64,000 nt of DNA from Ciceribacter lividus. GTDB taxonomy: Bacteria; Pseudomonadota; Alphaproteobacteria; Rhizobiales; Rhizobiaceae. This document shows, one piece after another, positions 33,718 to 44,414 of this stretch. Positions within the stretch are counted from its first letter, which is position 1. Every line of letters begins with the position of its first letter. The notes beneath the pieces were generated by a model that made no database searches, was not told the DNA's origin, and saw only the letters and a list, made by a program, of their open reading frames with translations. The translations under genes were made by a program, and so were the position numbers. Location of the stretch: positions 124,001-188,000 of the forward strand of contig NZ_QPIX01000003.1 of the NCBI RefSeq assembly GCF_003337715.1, given 5' to 3'.

Positions 33718-36700
33718 TCATTTGTTGCGCGCTAGCAGTTCCTTGACCAGTTTGTCGGTGACTTTTCCCGTCGGTTCCATGCCGACCGACGCCTGGAAGG
33801 CCTTGATCGCTGCCACCGTCTTTTCACCGAGCATCCCGTCCGGTACGCCGGCGTCGAAGCCGTTGTTGTTGAGAATACCCTGGATGTTGCGGATTGCCTT
33901 CTTCATGTCGACGCTGGCGGTCTTCACGCCCTTCCCGGCCCACTCGTCGGGAACATCGGTCGAGTTGGCCTGCGGGTCCAAAGGCTGCGGCTTCCAGAGA
34001 TCGACCGCGGCGCGCGCCTTTTCGAGCTGATCCGGAGCCATGACGTTGGCGACCTCGTCGCGCTTCTTGGCGGCATCCTTGTCGCCCGCTTTGGCGGCGA
34101 TCGCAAACCACTTGTACGACTCCACCAGGTTTTGCGGAACGCCGTTGCCGCGCGCGTTCAGGATGGCCAGGTTGAATTGGCTGTCGGAAACGCCGAGTTC
34201 CGCCGCCTTGCCGAACCACTTGGCCGCCGTCGGATAATCCTGCGTGCCGGCGGCGCCCGAAGCGTGCATGACGGCGAGGTTGTGCATGGCGCTCGCATTG
34301 CCCTTTTCGGCGGCGAGCTCGTAATAGTGCCGGGCGGTTTCCACGTTGCGTTCGACGCCGCTGCCGTTCTCGTAGAGGTTGGCCAACCGGTACATCGCCG
34401 GTGCGAAGCCCTTGTCAGCAGCCATCTTGTACCACTTCGCGGCTTCCGCGAAGTCGCCGTCGACGCCGCTGCCTTCGGAGTAGCGCGCTGCGACCTCGAA
34501 GAGCGCGAGCGGATCACCCTGCTTGGCGGCAATGACCAGCGAGGCGGGTTTGAGGGCGTCCGGTACGGCGATCGGTTCCACCGGTGCCGCAACGGCTGTG
34601 GCGACGGGAGCTTGCCCTTCGGTCGCCGTCTGCAGCGCATTGGTCTCGGGGGTCGGCGAGGGCACGGTCGCTGCGCTCTGGGGATTTGCGGCATCCGCAG
34701 GTGCAAGAGGCGTGAGCTTGCCGCTTTCGTCGAGCGGGGCGGGAGCCGTGAGTGCTGAAGGTCCGGACGGAGCGCGCGTGGCATCCGGATTCGCCGGCGG
34801 TGTCTCACCGCCGATCTTTGCGGTTGCGGGTGCTTCCTCCGGGACCGACATGCCTGTGGTCGTCTGTGCGCCGCTGACCTCGCCGGAGGCGGCCGGAGCC
34901 TCGGCCGTCACCAGCGGCGTGCTATCGTCACGCAGCAATGTGTTGACGAGCGGCATCGCCATCGCGACGAGCAGCACGGCACCGACAGCCATCAGGATCG
35001 GCCGGCGATAGCGCGAAAGCGCCGAACCCGTCGACTTGCCGGCTTCCGTCTTGGGGGATCCGGTGCGATAGGCGCGGTCCATCTCGCTTGCGGCAGCCTG
35101 GGCGGCACGGCGGGCGGCGGCGATATAGTCGGTGCGATCGCCGTCCGATGCAGCGCCATTTCCGGCACCGGCCTCGCGTTGTGCTGCCTGGGTCGCACGG
35201 ACACGCTCCAGGATCTTGCGCACGTCCGGCGCGCCCGAGCCGGGTTCGAGCAGTTCGTTGGCCTCCTCGGGAGGCAGCATCTCCGAAGGGTCGATCGACG
35301 GGCTCGGATCGACCAGCGTGCGCTGTACGGGTCCGCTGTCTTCCTTCTTCTGGCCGGGACGAAAACGTTTGCCGAGCCCGGCGAGCAGGCTTGGCTTTGC
35401 CGCCTTCTTCGAAGAGGCCTTCGACTTGTGTGCCGGCTCCGGTGCGTCGAGCACATATTCCGCTTCCGGGATATCGGCGGGCGCCGGAATGTCGTCGGTC
35501 ACGGGCGCAGCCTGCATTTCGGCATGCGCATGTCGGTTTGCCGCCGGTTCCGCGGCGCGGGCCGGAACGGGGCTTTCGGCGGCGATGCTGTCTCGCGAGC
35601 CGACGCGGTTGTCGATCTGGTCGAGCTTTTCTGCGATCTGGACCAGAGTGTCGTGCAGGGCCTCGAACGTGCGGTGGGTCCTCTCCTCCGAATTCCGGCT
35701 GACCGATTCCAGGTCCTTGAGATGCTCGGCCAGTGCCGAAAGCGCCGTCAGGTCGGCGCCCGAGGCGTCTCCGCGGGCCCCTTGCGTCTGCGCATAGCTT
35801 TCCATCACGGTCTCTGCCGCCTGGCGAGCCGCTTCGATGATGTATTCATCGCTGGTGGCGATGTAGTCCTCGAGCGCCGCGACGCGGCCGGTCATGGCCT
35901 CGTTGCCGGCGCCGGCATCCGACGGCGCGCTGCTGATCAGCGTCGAGAGGTGGGCGATCTGTTCTTCGAGGCCGCGCAGCGCGGACGTGTCCTGGACAGG
36001 GGCCGCAGCCGTCTCTTCCAGCCGGTCGACGATCGTGTTGAGTCGCTGTTCGAGTTCGCGGAATGCAGGGCCGCCGGCAGAGCCCGTCGGGGCGGGAACC
36101 GCAAGGGAGCTGATGCGCTCGGCAAGTACGTCGAGGCGGTCGGCCAGCCGATCGCTGACCGCGCCCTGGTCGAGAGCGTCTATCTTGCGGGAGATGTCGG
36201 CGAGATAGCCCGTGAGCTCGGGTTGGGGACCACTCTGCTGGCCGCGCTCAAGCAGCTCGGAGAGCTGGTCGAGCCGTTCCTCGAGCCGGCGTGCGGTTCG
36301 TTGCGTCCCGAGCTCCTCAATGCGGGCAGTGAGCGTCTCCAGCCGATGGCCGAGATCGATCGCCGGATCTTGCTGTTCGAAGGCCCGTCCCGCAATCGCT
36401 TCGATCTGCTCGGCGATGCCTGCTATGCGATCTTCGATGCGGCTGATCGAGACCGCATCGGAGCCGGAACCGCTGTGGCGACTTCCGGCTGCGATGGCCC
36501 GGGTGATTTCGTCGAGCCGCATGTCGATGCCGGCAAACTGCTCCATCAGCATACGTTCGCTGGGATCAATATGGGCGCCGATGTGTTCGAGCGCGGTCGC
36601 GACGGTTACCAGCTTGTCTTCGAGGGCGCGAATCGCACCGTGGTCGCCGATATTGCCGATATGGCGTTTGATGTCGTCGAGCCGGTCGGCGAGCGAGAGG

Positions 36701-37404
36701 AGTTCCGAGCGCAGCGCGCCGGCATCGAGGCCGTCGAGGCGCTCTTCGAGGTCGTCCCAGCGCCGCTCGATATGGCGCACGGAATCCTCCCGTGCGAGCC
36801 CGTCCATGAGCGAGCGCAGTTCCTCGAATTCCGCCTGCAGCCGCTCTGTGCCCGGAGCCCGATAGCGACCGAGCTCGGTGATCCCGTCGGCAAGGCGCGC
36901 GATGTCCTGGCGCATGTCTTCGGAGGGACGGCGATCTTCCGCAAGTGTACGGATGCTGCGCATCTCCGAGCGAAGAGAGCCGATCTCTGCGGCGAGGCTT
37001 TCGGCGATGTCGTGCTTTAGCTCCTGGCGCAGTCCGAGCAGTGCCTGGCTGATCTCCCGGGCGGCGTCGGGCTGGGTACGGGCCACCGGCTGCTGCGGGG
37101 CAAACCGCTGGACCGGTGCATTGCGGTCATCGTAGCGTTCCTGCGAACGCGGCTCGGACGCGCGTCCCCTCCCTTCCTCGAGGGCACGCTGGCGTTGCCG
37201 GATTTCGGCGAGCGGGTCGCGATCACGAAGATCGCGGCTCTCGGGGGCAAAGTCGCGGCGGGGATCCTGCGAAAGCCGTGCGCTCCGCTGATTGTTGTTC
37301 ATGAGCCCTTCGATGCGTGCTTCCAGCCCCTCGATGGTACGGCTCAACGCATCCAGGGAGGATGAGCCGCCGGGACGGGAAGGGTTGGATCGCGATCCGT
37401 TCAT
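33718..37404 (-). CDS. podJ: Polar localisation factor PodJ
   Basis: Polar organiser of 1228 aa. The cytoplasmic N-terminal half (about 1-600) is coiled coil with a repeated RIEDR/LDDIKRHI-type heptad pattern. A low-complexity Pro/Ala region follows. One membrane helix lies near 806-824 (RRPILMAVGAVLLVAMAMPL). The periplasmic part has several Sel1 repeats (about 945-1120, for example AAKWYKMAADKGFAPAMYRL) and a C-terminal peptidoglycan-binding domain (about 1168-1225). This matches PodJ1 of Sinorhizobium and Caulobacter PodJ. I chose ATG 37404; the frame stays open to 37563, and ATG 37434 is an alternative. It lies upstream of the TSUP pair. Confidence 0.92.
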   Translation of the reverse strand: MNGSRSNPSRPGGSSSLDALSRTIEGLEARIEGLMNNNQRSARLSQDPRRDFAPESRDLRDRDPLAEIRQRQRALEEGRGRASEPRSQERYDDRNAPVQRFAPQQPVARTQPDAAREISQALLGLRQELKHDIAESLAAEIGSLRSEMRSIRTLAEDRRPSEDMRQDIARLADGITELGRYRAPGTERLQAEFEELRSLMDGLAREDSVRHIERRWDDLEERLDGLDAGALRSELLSLADRLDDIKRHIGNIGDHGAIRALEDKLVTVATALEHIGAHIDPSERMLMEQFAGIDMRLDEITRAIAAGSRHSGSGSDAVSISRIEDRIAGIAEQIEAIAGRAFEQQDPAIDLGHRLETLTARIEELGTQRTARRLEERLDQLSELLERGQQSGPQPELTGYLADISRKIDALDQGAVSDRLADRLDVLAERISSLAVPAPTGSAGGPAFRELEQRLNTIVDRLEETAAAPVQDTSALRGLEEQIAHLSTLISSAPSDAGAGNEAMTGRVAALEDYIATSDEYIIEAARQAAETVMESYAQTQGARGDASGADLTALSALAEHLKDLESVSRNSEERTHRTFEALHDTLVQIAEKLDQIDNRVGSRDSIAAESPVPARAAEPAANRHAHAEMQAAPVTDDIPAPADIPEAEYVLDAPEPAHKSKASSKKAAKPSLLAGLGKRFRPGQKKEDSGPVQRTLVDPSPSIDPSEMLPPEEANELLEPGSGAPDVRKILERVRATQAAQREAGAGNGAASDGDRTDYIAAARRAAQAAASEMDRAYRTGSPKTEAGKSTGSALSRYRRPILMAVGAVLLVAMAMPLVNTLLRDDSTPLVTAEAPAASGEVSGAQTTTGMSVPEEAPATAKIGGETPPANPDATRAPSGPSALTAPAPLDESGKLTPLAPADAANPQSAATVPSPTPETNALQTATEGQAPVATAVAAPVEPIAVPDALKPASLVIAAKQGDPLALFEVAARYSEGSGVDGDFAEAAKWYKMAADKGFAPAMYRLANLYENGSGVERNVETARHYYELAAEKGNASAMHNLAVMHASGAAGTQDYPTAAKWFGKAAELGVSDSQFNLAILNARGNGVPQNLVESYKWFAIAAKAGDKDAAKKRDEVANVMAPDQLEKARAAVDLWKPQPLDPQANSTDVPDEWAGKGVKTASVDMKKAIRNIQGILNNNGFDAGVPDGMLGEKTVAAIKAFQASVGMEPTGKVTDKLVKELLARNK

Positions 37405-37593
37405 GTTCGTGCTCGCTTCGAAATTGGCCCGCATCAGGCGAGCTTTGCTCCTCGGCGTGGCTGACGGTGGTGGCGTCGGCGCTGGTCTTCTCTTGGCTCC
37501 GAAGTCCCTGTTGTGCAGTTTCCTGACACCCAGTTGCTCGGCAGTGCACCCCCGGATCATCACGCTTCACCGCCTACATTTCGCGAAACGTGG

Positions 37594-37608
37594 TAAACAA
37601 GCCGTTAA
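37594..37608. promoter_or_regulatory. Near-consensus CtrA box upstream of podJ
   Basis: Read on the minus strand, TTAACGGCTTGTTTA matches TTAA-N7-TTAA at 7 of 8 positions. It lies about 190 bp upstream of podJ in the 388-bp gap between podJ and fadE. podJ is cell-cycle controlled in related bacteria. The rest of that gap holds an AT-rich stretch and the fadE operator; I see no small gene. Confidence 0.4.
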
Positions 37609-37718
37609 CCTGGCGTTTCTTTTTTAACGATTTGTAAGATTTCTGCGGCACTCCGGCGCCATCGTGGATCGATATTCCGCTCCCGGGGAAGGGCGGCGAA
37701 ATTTGCGGTCGCGACGAA

Positions 37719-37740
37719 TTGACGTTTACGCAAACGTCAA
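37719..37740. promoter_or_regulatory. Perfect palindromic operator upstream of fadE
   Basis: Arms TTGACGTTT and AAACGTCAA are separated by ACGC, giving a perfect 9-4-9 palindrome. It ends 52 bp before the fadE start. Motifs with ACGTTTACG or ACGTAAACG are known for MerR-type LiuR regulators of acyl-CoA metabolism in proteobacteria, which makes a LiuR-like or similar repressor of this beta-oxidation operon a reasonable guess. Confidence 0.6.
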
Positions 37741-37792
37741 TATTATAGCGACCACACCCGCTGTCAGGATCAGTCTCGGAGGAAGATGACAC

Positions 37793-39586
37793 ATGCCTGT
37801 CTACAAGGCCCCGGTTAACGATACGCTTTTCGTGCTCAACGACGTGCTTGGCCTCGAACGTTACCACAACCTGCCCGGCTTCGAGGAGGCAAGCCCGGAC
37901 ATGGTCGAGGCGATCGTCGGCGAAGCCGCAAAGCTGGCGGAAGAGGAGCTGTTCCCGCTCAACCTTTCCGGCGACCAGGAAGGCTGCAAGCGCGACGACA
38001 GCGGCAACGTCAGCGTGCCGAAGGGTTTCAAGGAGGCCTATGACGCCTATTGCCAGAGTGGCTGGATCGGTCTTGCCGTTCCGCAGGAATTCGGCGGGCA
38101 GGGGTTGCCCTACACCCTGCATGCGGCCGTCGGCGAGTACATGTCGTCCGCCAACATGGCGCTGATGATGTACCCGGGCCTGACGCAGGGCGCGATCGCG
38201 GCGATCCTCGTTCACGGTTCCGACGCCCAGAAGCAGACCTATCTGCCGAAGATGGTCGAAGGCACCTGGTCCGGCACGATGAACCTGACCGAGCCGCACT
38301 GCGGCACCGACCTCGGTATGCTGCGCACCAAGGCTGTTCCTCAGTCCGACGGCAGCTACAAGATCTCGGGTCAGAAGATCTTCATCTCGGCCGGCGAGCA
38401 TGGCATGACCGAGAACATCATCCATCTGGTGCTCGCCCGCATAGAGGGCGCGCCGGAGGGCACGAAGGGTATTTCACTCTTCATCGTGCCGAAGTTCCTC
38501 GTCAACGATGACGGCTCCGTCGGCACCCGCAACACGGTTTCTTGTGGTGCCATCGAGCACAAGATGGGCATTCACGGCAATTCGACCTGCGTCATGAACT
38601 ATGACGAGGCGACCGGCTACCTGATCGGCGCGGAGAACAAGGGTCTCGCCGCCATGTTCGTGATGATGAACGAGGCGCGTCTCGGTGTCGGTCTGCAGGG
38701 CCTCTCCATCGCCGAGGTGGCCTACCAGAACGCCGCCAACTACGCTCGCGAGCGCATCCAGGGTCGTTCGCTCTCCGGCGTCAAGGCACCCGACAAAAAA
38801 GCCGATCCGATCATCGTACACCCCGATGTCCGCCGCGCGCTCTTGACGATCAGGGCCTTCACCGAGGCCGGCCGCGCCTTCACGCTGTGGACCGCGCTGA
38901 AGTCGGACATCGCCCACCGTTCGGGCGATGCTGCCGAACGGCAGGCAGCCGACGATACCCTCGGCCTGATGACGCCGATATTGAAGGGCGTCCTGACCGA
39001 CAAGGGCTTTGATCACGCCGTCATGGCCCAGCAGATCTTCGGTGGCCACGGTTACATCGAGGAACATGGCATGAGCCAGTATGTCCGCGATGCCCGCATC
39101 GCCATGATCTACGAAGGCGCGAACGGCATCCAGGCACTCGATCTGGTCGGCCGCAAGCTCGGCATGAACGGCGGCCGCGCCGTCATGGCACTGTTCAAGG
39201 AAATCGGCGACTTCTGCGAGGAACATCGCAGCGATGAAGCGATGGTGGTCTATACCAAGGGCCTGAAGAAGGGGTTGAACGACCTGCAGGCGGCCACCAT
39301 GTGGTTCATGCAGAATGCCATGGCCAAGCCCGACAACGCGGGCGCCGGCTCCACCGATTACATGCACCTCTTCGGTCTGGTCGTTCTCGGCTACATGTGG
39401 GCCAAGATGGCGAAGGCCGCCAAGGACAATCTCGCCGCTGGCACCGGCGATGCCGACTACTACAAGAACAAGCTGATCACCGGTCGCTTCTACATGGAGC
39501 GGATCATGCCGGAAACCGCGCTGCGCAAGAGCCGCATCGAGACCGGCGCCGACACCACCATGGAGATGGCCGCGGAGGCGTTCTGA
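37793..39586 (+). CDS. fadE: Acyl-CoA dehydrogenase (fatty acid beta-oxidation)
   Basis: FAD-dependent dehydrogenase of 597 aa catalysing the first step of beta-oxidation. It has the extra N-terminal segment and long C-terminal domain of the large acyl-CoA dehydrogenase group. Visible signatures are [20 protein letters not shown] [15 protein letters not shown] (about 162-176), [10 protein letters not shown], and the C-terminal signature [18 protein letters not shown] followed by [15 protein letters not shown]. It starts the fadE-fadA-fadB unit. A RIME-type repeat of about 105 bp lies between it and fadA. Chain-length range cannot be read from the sequence. Confidence 0.93.
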   Translation: MPVYKAPVNDTLFVLNDVLGLERYHNLPGFEEASPDMVEAIVGEAAKLAEEELFPLNLSGDQEGCKRDDSGNVSVPKGFKEAYDAYCQSGWIGLAVPQEFGGQGLPYTLHAAVGEYMSSANMALMMYPGLTQGAIAAILVHGSDAQKQTYLPKMVEGTWSGTMNLTEPHCGTDLGMLRTKAVPQSDGSYKISGQKIFISAGEHGMTENIIHLVLARIEGAPEGTKGISLFIVPKFLVNDDGSVGTRNTVSCGAIEHKMGIHGNSTCVMNYDEATGYLIGAENKGLAAMFVMMNEARLGVGLQGLSIAEVAYQNAANYARERIQGRSLSGVKAPDKKADPIIVHPDVRRALLTIRAFTEAGRAFTLWTALKSDIAHRSGDAAERQAADDTLGLMTPILKGVLTDKGFDHAVMAQQIFGGHGYIEEHGMSQYVRDARIAMIYEGANGIQALDLVGRKLGMNGGRAVMALFKEIGDFCEEHRSDEAMVVYTKGLKKGLNDLQAATMWFMQNAMAKPDNAGAGSTDYMHLFGLVVLGYMWAKMAKAAKDNLAAGTGDADYYKNKLITGRFYMERIMPETALRKSRIETGADTTMEMAAEAF

Positions 39587-39590
39587 TTTT

Positions 39591-39696
39591 CCCCTTCTCC
39601 CCGGCGGGGAGAAGGTGGCCGAAGGCCGGATGAGGGGGCTGCCCCCTCATCGCCTCGCATTCGCTCGGCACTTCTCCCCGCTGGGGAGGAGAGGGA
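39591..39696. repeat. RIME-type rhizobial intergenic repeat (three hairpins)
   Basis: Three palindromes follow one another: CCTTCTCCCC-N3-GGGGAGAAGG (39593-39615), GATGAGGGGG-N3-CCCCCTCATC (39629-39651) and CTTCTCCCC-N3-GGGGAGGAG (39671-39691). The TTCTCCCC/GGGGAGAA motif with a central GATGAGGGG stem is typical of Rhizobiaceae intergenic mosaic elements, which occur in many copies per genome. It lies inside the fad operon between fadE and fadA and may stabilise or punctuate the mRNA. Confidence 0.8.
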
Positions 39697-39737
39697 CAAT
39701 GAATTTCCGGCGCCCAGGCGCCCAAGGGAGAGAAACC

Positions 39738-40946
39738 ATGACCGAAGTCTATATCTATGACCACGTGCGCACGCCGCGCGGCCGCGGCAAGAAGGACGGT
39801 GCGCTGCATGAAGTACCGACGCCGCGCCTCGCGGCGAAGGCTCTGGAAGCATTGCGTGACCGCAACGGCCTCGACACCTCGACCGTCGACGACATCATCT
39901 TCGGCTGCGTCGATCCGGTGATGGAAGCTGGTGCCGTGATCCCGAAGGCAGCCGCCTTCGAGGCTGGATACGCGTTCAGAGCCCCCGGCATCCAGATTTC
40001 GCGCTTCTGCGCCTCGGGTCTCGACGCGGTCAACCTCGCCACCGGCAAGGTCAAGTCCGGCTCGGACGACATCGTGATCGCCGGCGGCGTCGAATCGATG
40101 TCCCGTATCGGCATGGGCATGTCGGGCGGTGCCTGGTACATGGACCCCTCGGTCAACTTCCCGGCCTATTTCATGCCGCAGGGCGTGTCGGCCGACCTCA
40201 TCGCCACGAAGTACGGCATCTCCCGCGACGACGTGGATGCCTATGCCGTCGAAAGTCAGCGACGTTCGGCCGAATCCTGGGCGAAGGGCCATTTCGCCAA
40301 GTCGGTGATCCCGGTGAAGGATGCCAACGGCCTCGTCATTCTCGACCGCGACGAGCACATGCGTCCCGGCACCGACATGCAGGCGTTGGCGCAGCTGCAG
40401 CCCTCCTTCCAGATGCCGGGTGAAATGGGCGGCTTCGAAGCCGTGGCCATCCAGGCCCATCCGGAAGTCGAGCGCATCAACTATATTCACCACGCCGGCA
40501 ATTCTTCGGGCATCGTCGACGGTGCCGCCGCCGTTCTGATCGGCTCCAAGGAGGGCGGTGAATCGATGGGCCTCAAGCCCCGCGCCCGCGTTCGCGCGTT
40601 CACCAATATCGGCTCGGACCCGGCACTGATGCTGACCGGTCCGGTCGACGTCACCGAAAAGCTCCTGAAGAGGACCGGAATGAAGATTTCGGACTTCGAC
40701 CTCTTCGAACTCAATGAGGCCTTCGCCGCCGTGGTGCTGCGCTTCATGCAGCATTTCGAGGTCGATCATTCGAAGATGAACGTCGCCGGTGGCGCGATCG
40801 CCATGGGGCATCCGCTCGGCGCGACCGGCGCCATGATCCTCGGCACGGTTCTCGACGAGCTGGAGCGCCGTGATCTCAACACCGCGCTCGTCACGCTCTG
40901 CATCGGTGCCGGGATGGGTACCGCGACCGTCATCGAACGCGTCTGA
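39738..40946 (+). CDS. fadA: Acetyl-CoA C-acyltransferase (thiolase)
   Basis: Cleaves 3-ketoacyl-CoA to acetyl-CoA and a shortened acyl-CoA. The 402-aa protein shows the nucleophilic Cys about 91 in [10 protein letters not shown], the GHPLGATGA histidine motif, and the second cysteine in CIGAGMGTA at the C-terminus. ATG 39738 follows AGGGAG. The open frame extends upstream into the repeat but lacks a better start. It is 16 bases from the fadB start and forms the trifunctional-type beta-oxidation set with it. Confidence 0.94.
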   Translation: MTEVYIYDHVRTPRGRGKKDGALHEVPTPRLAAKALEALRDRNGLDTSTVDDIIFGCVDPVMEAGAVIPKAAAFEAGYAFRAPGIQISRFCASGLDAVNLATGKVKSGSDDIVIAGGVESMSRIGMGMSGGAWYMDPSVNFPAYFMPQGVSADLIATKYGISRDDVDAYAVESQRRSAESWAKGHFAKSVIPVKDANGLVILDRDEHMRPGTDMQALAQLQPSFQMPGEMGGFEAVAIQAHPEVERINYIHHAGNSSGIVDGAAAVLIGSKEGGESMGLKPRARVRAFTNIGSDPALMLTGPVDVTEKLLKRTGMKISDFDLFELNEAFAAVVLRFMQHFEVDHSKMNVAGGAIAMGHPLGATGAMILGTVLDELERRDLNTALVTLCIGAGMGTATVIERV

Positions 40947-40962
40947 TCCGGGGAGGAAGAAT

Positions 40963-43176
40963 ATGACCTACAAGAACTTCACCATCGAAACCGACGCCGA
41001 CGGCATTGCCCTGGTCACCTGGGACATGCCCGACAAGTCGATGAACGTTTTCACCGTCGAGGTCATGGACGAGATAGAGAAGATCGTCGACCAGACCGTT
41101 GCTGACGCAGACATCAAGGGCGTGGTCTTCACCTCCGGCAAGAAGACCTTCTCCGGCGGTGCCGATCTCACCATGATCAAGGGCATGTTCTCCATGCTCG
41201 AGGAAGAGAAGGCGAAGGATCCGGCCGGCGCGGTCCGCAAGCTCTTCGATGCCGCCGGCCGAATGACCTGGCTGTGGCGCAAGATCGAGACCTGCGGCAA
41301 GCCGTGGGTCGCGGCGATCAACGGTACCTGCATGGGCGGCGCGACGGAACTGTCGCTGGCCTGCCACGGTCGGGTTGCTTCGAACGCCAAGTCGGTCAAG
41401 ATCGGGCTGCCGGAAGTCAAGGTCGGCATCTTCCCGGGCGCCGGCGGTACCCAGCGTGTTGCGCGTCTCGCCAATACGCAGGACGCCTTGCAGATGATGA
41501 CCACGGGTTCGAGCCTGACCGCCGCCCGCGCCAAGGCGATGAACCTCGTCCATCAGGTCGTCGAGCCGGATCAGTTGATCTCGGCCGCCAAGCAGATGAT
41601 CAAGGATGGTCTGAAACCCGTCGCCCCGTGGGACGAAAAGGGCTTCAAGGTGCCCGGCGGCGGCATCTGGACTCCGGCGTCGGCCCAGCTCTGGCCGGCC
41701 GCCTCCGCCATCCTGCGCCGCGAGACCGCCGGCAACTATCCGGCCGCGCTCGCCATCCTGAAGTGCGTCTACGAAGGTCTGCAGGTGCCGTTCGACACCG
41801 GTCTCAGGATCGAGCAGCGCTACTTCACGCAGATCGTACAGACCAAGGAAGCGTTCGGCATGATCCGTTCGCTCTTTGTCTCCATGCAGGAGCTCGGCAA
41901 GGGCGCCCGTCGCCCGGCAGGCGTCGGGAAGACCGAACTCAACAAGGTCGGCGTCGTCGGCGCCGGCTTCATGGGCGCGTCTATCGCCTATGTCACGGCG
42001 GCCGCGGGCATCCCGGTGGTGCTGATCGACCGCGACATCGAGGCGGCGACCAAGGGCAAGTCCGTGTCCGAAGGCCTCGTCGCCGGCGCGGTCGGCAAGG
42101 GCCGGATGTCGAAGGAAGACGGAGAAAAGCTGCTCTCCCTCATCACCCCGTCTGCCGACTACGCCTCGCTCTCCGATGCGAACCTCGTCGTCGAGGCCGT
42201 GTTCGAGGATCGCGACGTGAAGAAGGCCGTCATCGAGGCCGTCGAGGCCGTCCTGCCGGAGGGCGCGATCTTCGCCTCCAATACCTCTACGCTGCCGATC
42301 ACCGGTCTCGCCAAGAATTCGAAGCGTCCGGCCCAGTTTATCGGCGTGCATTTCTTCTCGCCGGTTGAGAAGATGATGCTGACCGAAGTGATCCTCGGCA
42401 AGGAAACGGGCGACAAGGCGCTGGCCGTCGCGCTCGACTACGTCGCGGCGATCAAGAAGACGCCGATCGTGGTCAATGATACCCGCGGCTTCTATGTCAA
42501 CCGTTGCGTCTTCCGCTACATCAACGAAGCCTATGACATGCTGGCCGAGGGCGTGCCCGCGGTGATGATCGAGAATGCGGCGAAGTTCGCCGGCATGCCG
42601 GTCGGTCCGCTTTCGCTGAACGACGAGGTTGCCGTCGACCTCTCGCAGAAGATCATGCGCGCCTCGATTGCCGATCTGGGCGAGGCCTCGGTCAAGCCGG
42701 AGCACATGAAGCTCATCGACAAGATGGTGGACGAACTCGACCGTCGCGGCCGCAAGAACGGCAAGGGCTTCTACGAGTATCCGGCGAAGCCCGCCAAGAA
42801 GTTCCTGTGGCCCGGCCTCAAGGAACTCTATCCGCAGCAGAAGCCGGAGAACGTCAGCGTCAAGACCCTGCAGGAGCGTCTGCTCGTCACCATCGCGCTG
42901 GAAGCGGCCCGTACCATGGAAGAGGGCATCGTCACCGATCCGCGCGAGGCCGATGTCGGCTCTATCCTCGGCTTCGGCTTCGCCCCCTATACCGGCGGCA
43001 CGCTCTCCTACATCGACGGCATGGGCGTGAAGACCTTCGTGGAACTCTGCGAGAAGCTCGCAGCCTCCTACGGCGACCACTTCAAGCCGACGCCGCTGCT
43101 TCTCGACATGGCCGCCAAGGGCGAGACTTTCTACGGTCGCTTCGATCCCTACGGCCAGGTGGAAAAGGCAGCGTAA
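40963..43176 (+). CDS. fadB: Fatty acid oxidation complex alpha subunit (enoyl-CoA hydratase/3-hydroxyacyl-CoA dehydrogenase)
   Basis: Bifunctional protein of 737 aa. The N-terminal crotonase domain has the oxyanion loop [12 protein letters not shown] (about 65-76) and [19 protein letters not shown] (about 122-140). The C-terminal 3-hydroxyacyl-CoA dehydrogenase part has the NAD-binding [11 protein letters not shown] (about 333-343), the [15 protein letters not shown] region and the GFYVNR helix. GGGGAGGAA lies before the ATG. It completes the fadE-fadA-fadB operon, which ends in a strong terminator. Confidence 0.95.
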   Translation: MTYKNFTIETDADGIALVTWDMPDKSMNVFTVEVMDEIEKIVDQTVADADIKGVVFTSGKKTFSGGADLTMIKGMFSMLEEEKAKDPAGAVRKLFDAAGRMTWLWRKIETCGKPWVAAINGTCMGGATELSLACHGRVASNAKSVKIGLPEVKVGIFPGAGGTQRVARLANTQDALQMMTTGSSLTAARAKAMNLVHQVVEPDQLISAAKQMIKDGLKPVAPWDEKGFKVPGGGIWTPASAQLWPAASAILRRETAGNYPAALAILKCVYEGLQVPFDTGLRIEQRYFTQIVQTKEAFGMIRSLFVSMQELGKGARRPAGVGKTELNKVGVVGAGFMGASIAYVTAAAGIPVVLIDRDIEAATKGKSVSEGLVAGAVGKGRMSKEDGEKLLSLITPSADYASLSDANLVVEAVFEDRDVKKAVIEAVEAVLPEGAIFASNTSTLPITGLAKNSKRPAQFIGVHFFSPVEKMMLTEVILGKETGDKALAVALDYVAAIKKTPIVVNDTRGFYVNRCVFRYINEAYDMLAEGVPAVMIENAAKFAGMPVGPLSLNDEVAVDLSQKIMRASIADLGEASVKPEHMKLIDKMVDELDRRGRKNGKGFYEYPAKPAKKFLWPGLKELYPQQKPENVSVKTLQERLLVTIALEAARTMEEGIVTDPREADVGSILGFGFAPYTGGTLSYIDGMGVKTFVELCEKLAASYGDHFKPTPLLLDMAAKGETFYGRFDPYGQVEKAA

Positions 43177-43219
43177 CGTTGCACCATTCTTTCGCGAGAG
43201 AGCGAGGAAATGAATTTGG

Positions 43220-43248
43220 AAGGCGGCTCCGGCCGCCTTTCTCTTTTT
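43220..43248 (+). terminator. Rho-independent terminator after fadB
   Basis: Arms AAGGCGGC and GCCGCCTT with a TCCG loop are followed by TCTCTTTTT. It ends the fad operon 44 bases after the fadB stop codon and sits between fadB and the convergent GDPD gene. Confidence 0.88.
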
Positions 43249-43270
43249 GACGGCCTCGGTGCCCGACGTC

Positions 43271-44302
43271 TCACGATCCGGTCGAATAGGGCCTCCGCAA
43301 CCCCTGCCGCTCGAGCCAGCCGATCAGCGCCTTCGGCTCGTCGGTCTGGATGATGGTGACACCGTGGTCGATCCAGAAGCCGTAGACCTCGTCCGGACGT
43401 CCGCTGGACATTGCGAGCCCGTCGCCGCGCCCGCCGGCGACCATTCCCTCGGGCCGGTTGGTAATCGGATAGGTATTTATCCAGAGATGGGTGTTGTTGC
43501 GGATCGCAACCGCGCGCGCCTGGGCGGAAAACAGGGCGCCGCCGTCCGTTGTCGGGCCGGGCGCGCCATCCTTGTGCCAGACCACCAGTTCGGCGGCCGG
43601 AGCCGCCACCTGTCTGTCGACCTTCTCGATGAAGCTCGCGTCGCGGACCGCATCATCGGCGAGAATCGGCATGAAGAGCACGTTACCCCCGATGCGATCG
43701 AGCACCGCCTTCGTTCGGGCGAGCCGTTCCTCGTTCCAGATCGGTGCCTTGACGACGATGCCATCAGCCATCCCGAGGCGACGTGCGACCGCGACGATGT
43801 CCGGCAGGTCTTCCGGCTCCAGCTTGTTGTCGACGTTGACGAGGATCCGACCGCGGGCGTGGGTCAGCATCTCTTCGAAGGTCGGGACGGGTTCGGCACT
43901 CACTGCGCCGCTTGCCTCGACTTTCAGCCGGCACCGGCGAAGCTCCTCGAGCGTGTGGTCGCTCACCGCGCCGACGCAGGTGGTGGTGCGCTCCAGCGTC
44001 GGGTCGTGCATGACCACGAGCGCGCCGTCGTGCGAGCGGCGGACGTCGAGTTCGACCAACTCGACCCCGAGCGAAACGGAATTGTCGATCGCCGCCTTCG
44101 AATTTTCGGGGCGCATGGTCTGCCCGCTTTCCTTCCATCCCGCCCGGTGCGCCACCACCATCACATGGTCGCGCCAGCGGTTGGCGTCGCTCAGGCGTTC
44201 GCGGATCTGGGAACTACGCCCACCCGCCGGCATGGAGGCATCTGTGGCAATCGTCGGCGCCACAAGAAGAACGGCGGCAAGCATTGGGGCGAGGCGGCGC
44301 AT
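43271..44302 (-). CDS. Exported glycerophosphodiester phosphodiesterase-family protein
   Basis: Protein of 343 aa with a signal peptide (about 1-20). The GDPD domain shows VVAHRAGWKESGQTM and RPENSKAAIDNSVSLGVELVELDVRRSHDGALVVMHDPTLERTT (about 48-107), including the catalytic H, E, D and H-D-P elements. It ends with TDEPKALIGWLE, typical of the TIM-barrel end. The product hydrolyses glycerophosphodiesters to glycerol-3-phosphate and an alcohol in the periplasm, but the natural substrate is not known. It converges with fadB. Confidence 0.9.
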   Translation of the reverse strand: MRRLAPMLAAVLLVAPTIATDASMPAGGRSSQIRERLSDANRWRDHVMVVAHRAGWKESGQTMRPENSKAAIDNSVSLGVELVELDVRRSHDGALVVMHDPTLERTTTCVGAVSDHTLEELRRCRLKVEASGAVSAEPVPTFEEMLTHARGRILVNVDNKLEPEDLPDIVAVARRLGMADGIVVKAPIWNEERLARTKAVLDRIGGNVLFMPILADDAVRDASFIEKVDRQVAAPAAELVVWHKDGAPGPTTDGGALFSAQARAVAIRNNTHLWINTYPITNRPEGMVAGGRGDGLAMSSGRPDEVYGFWIDHGVTIIQTDEPKALIGWLERQGLRRPYSTGS

Positions 44303-44414
44303 CGGTCAATCCTCCATCCTGTTTCGTCAGGAGAGCGGATAGGCGGGCTCGGTCACAGAGGCGTGACGGATCGGTGAATCTTCGATGACAGTGTGGGAGC
44401 TCGATGCCGATGTC

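Noticed and set aside
40930..43080. A 716-codon minus-strand open frame over fadB
   Set aside because: It is antisense to a well-recognised gene, and the predicted product shows no domain.
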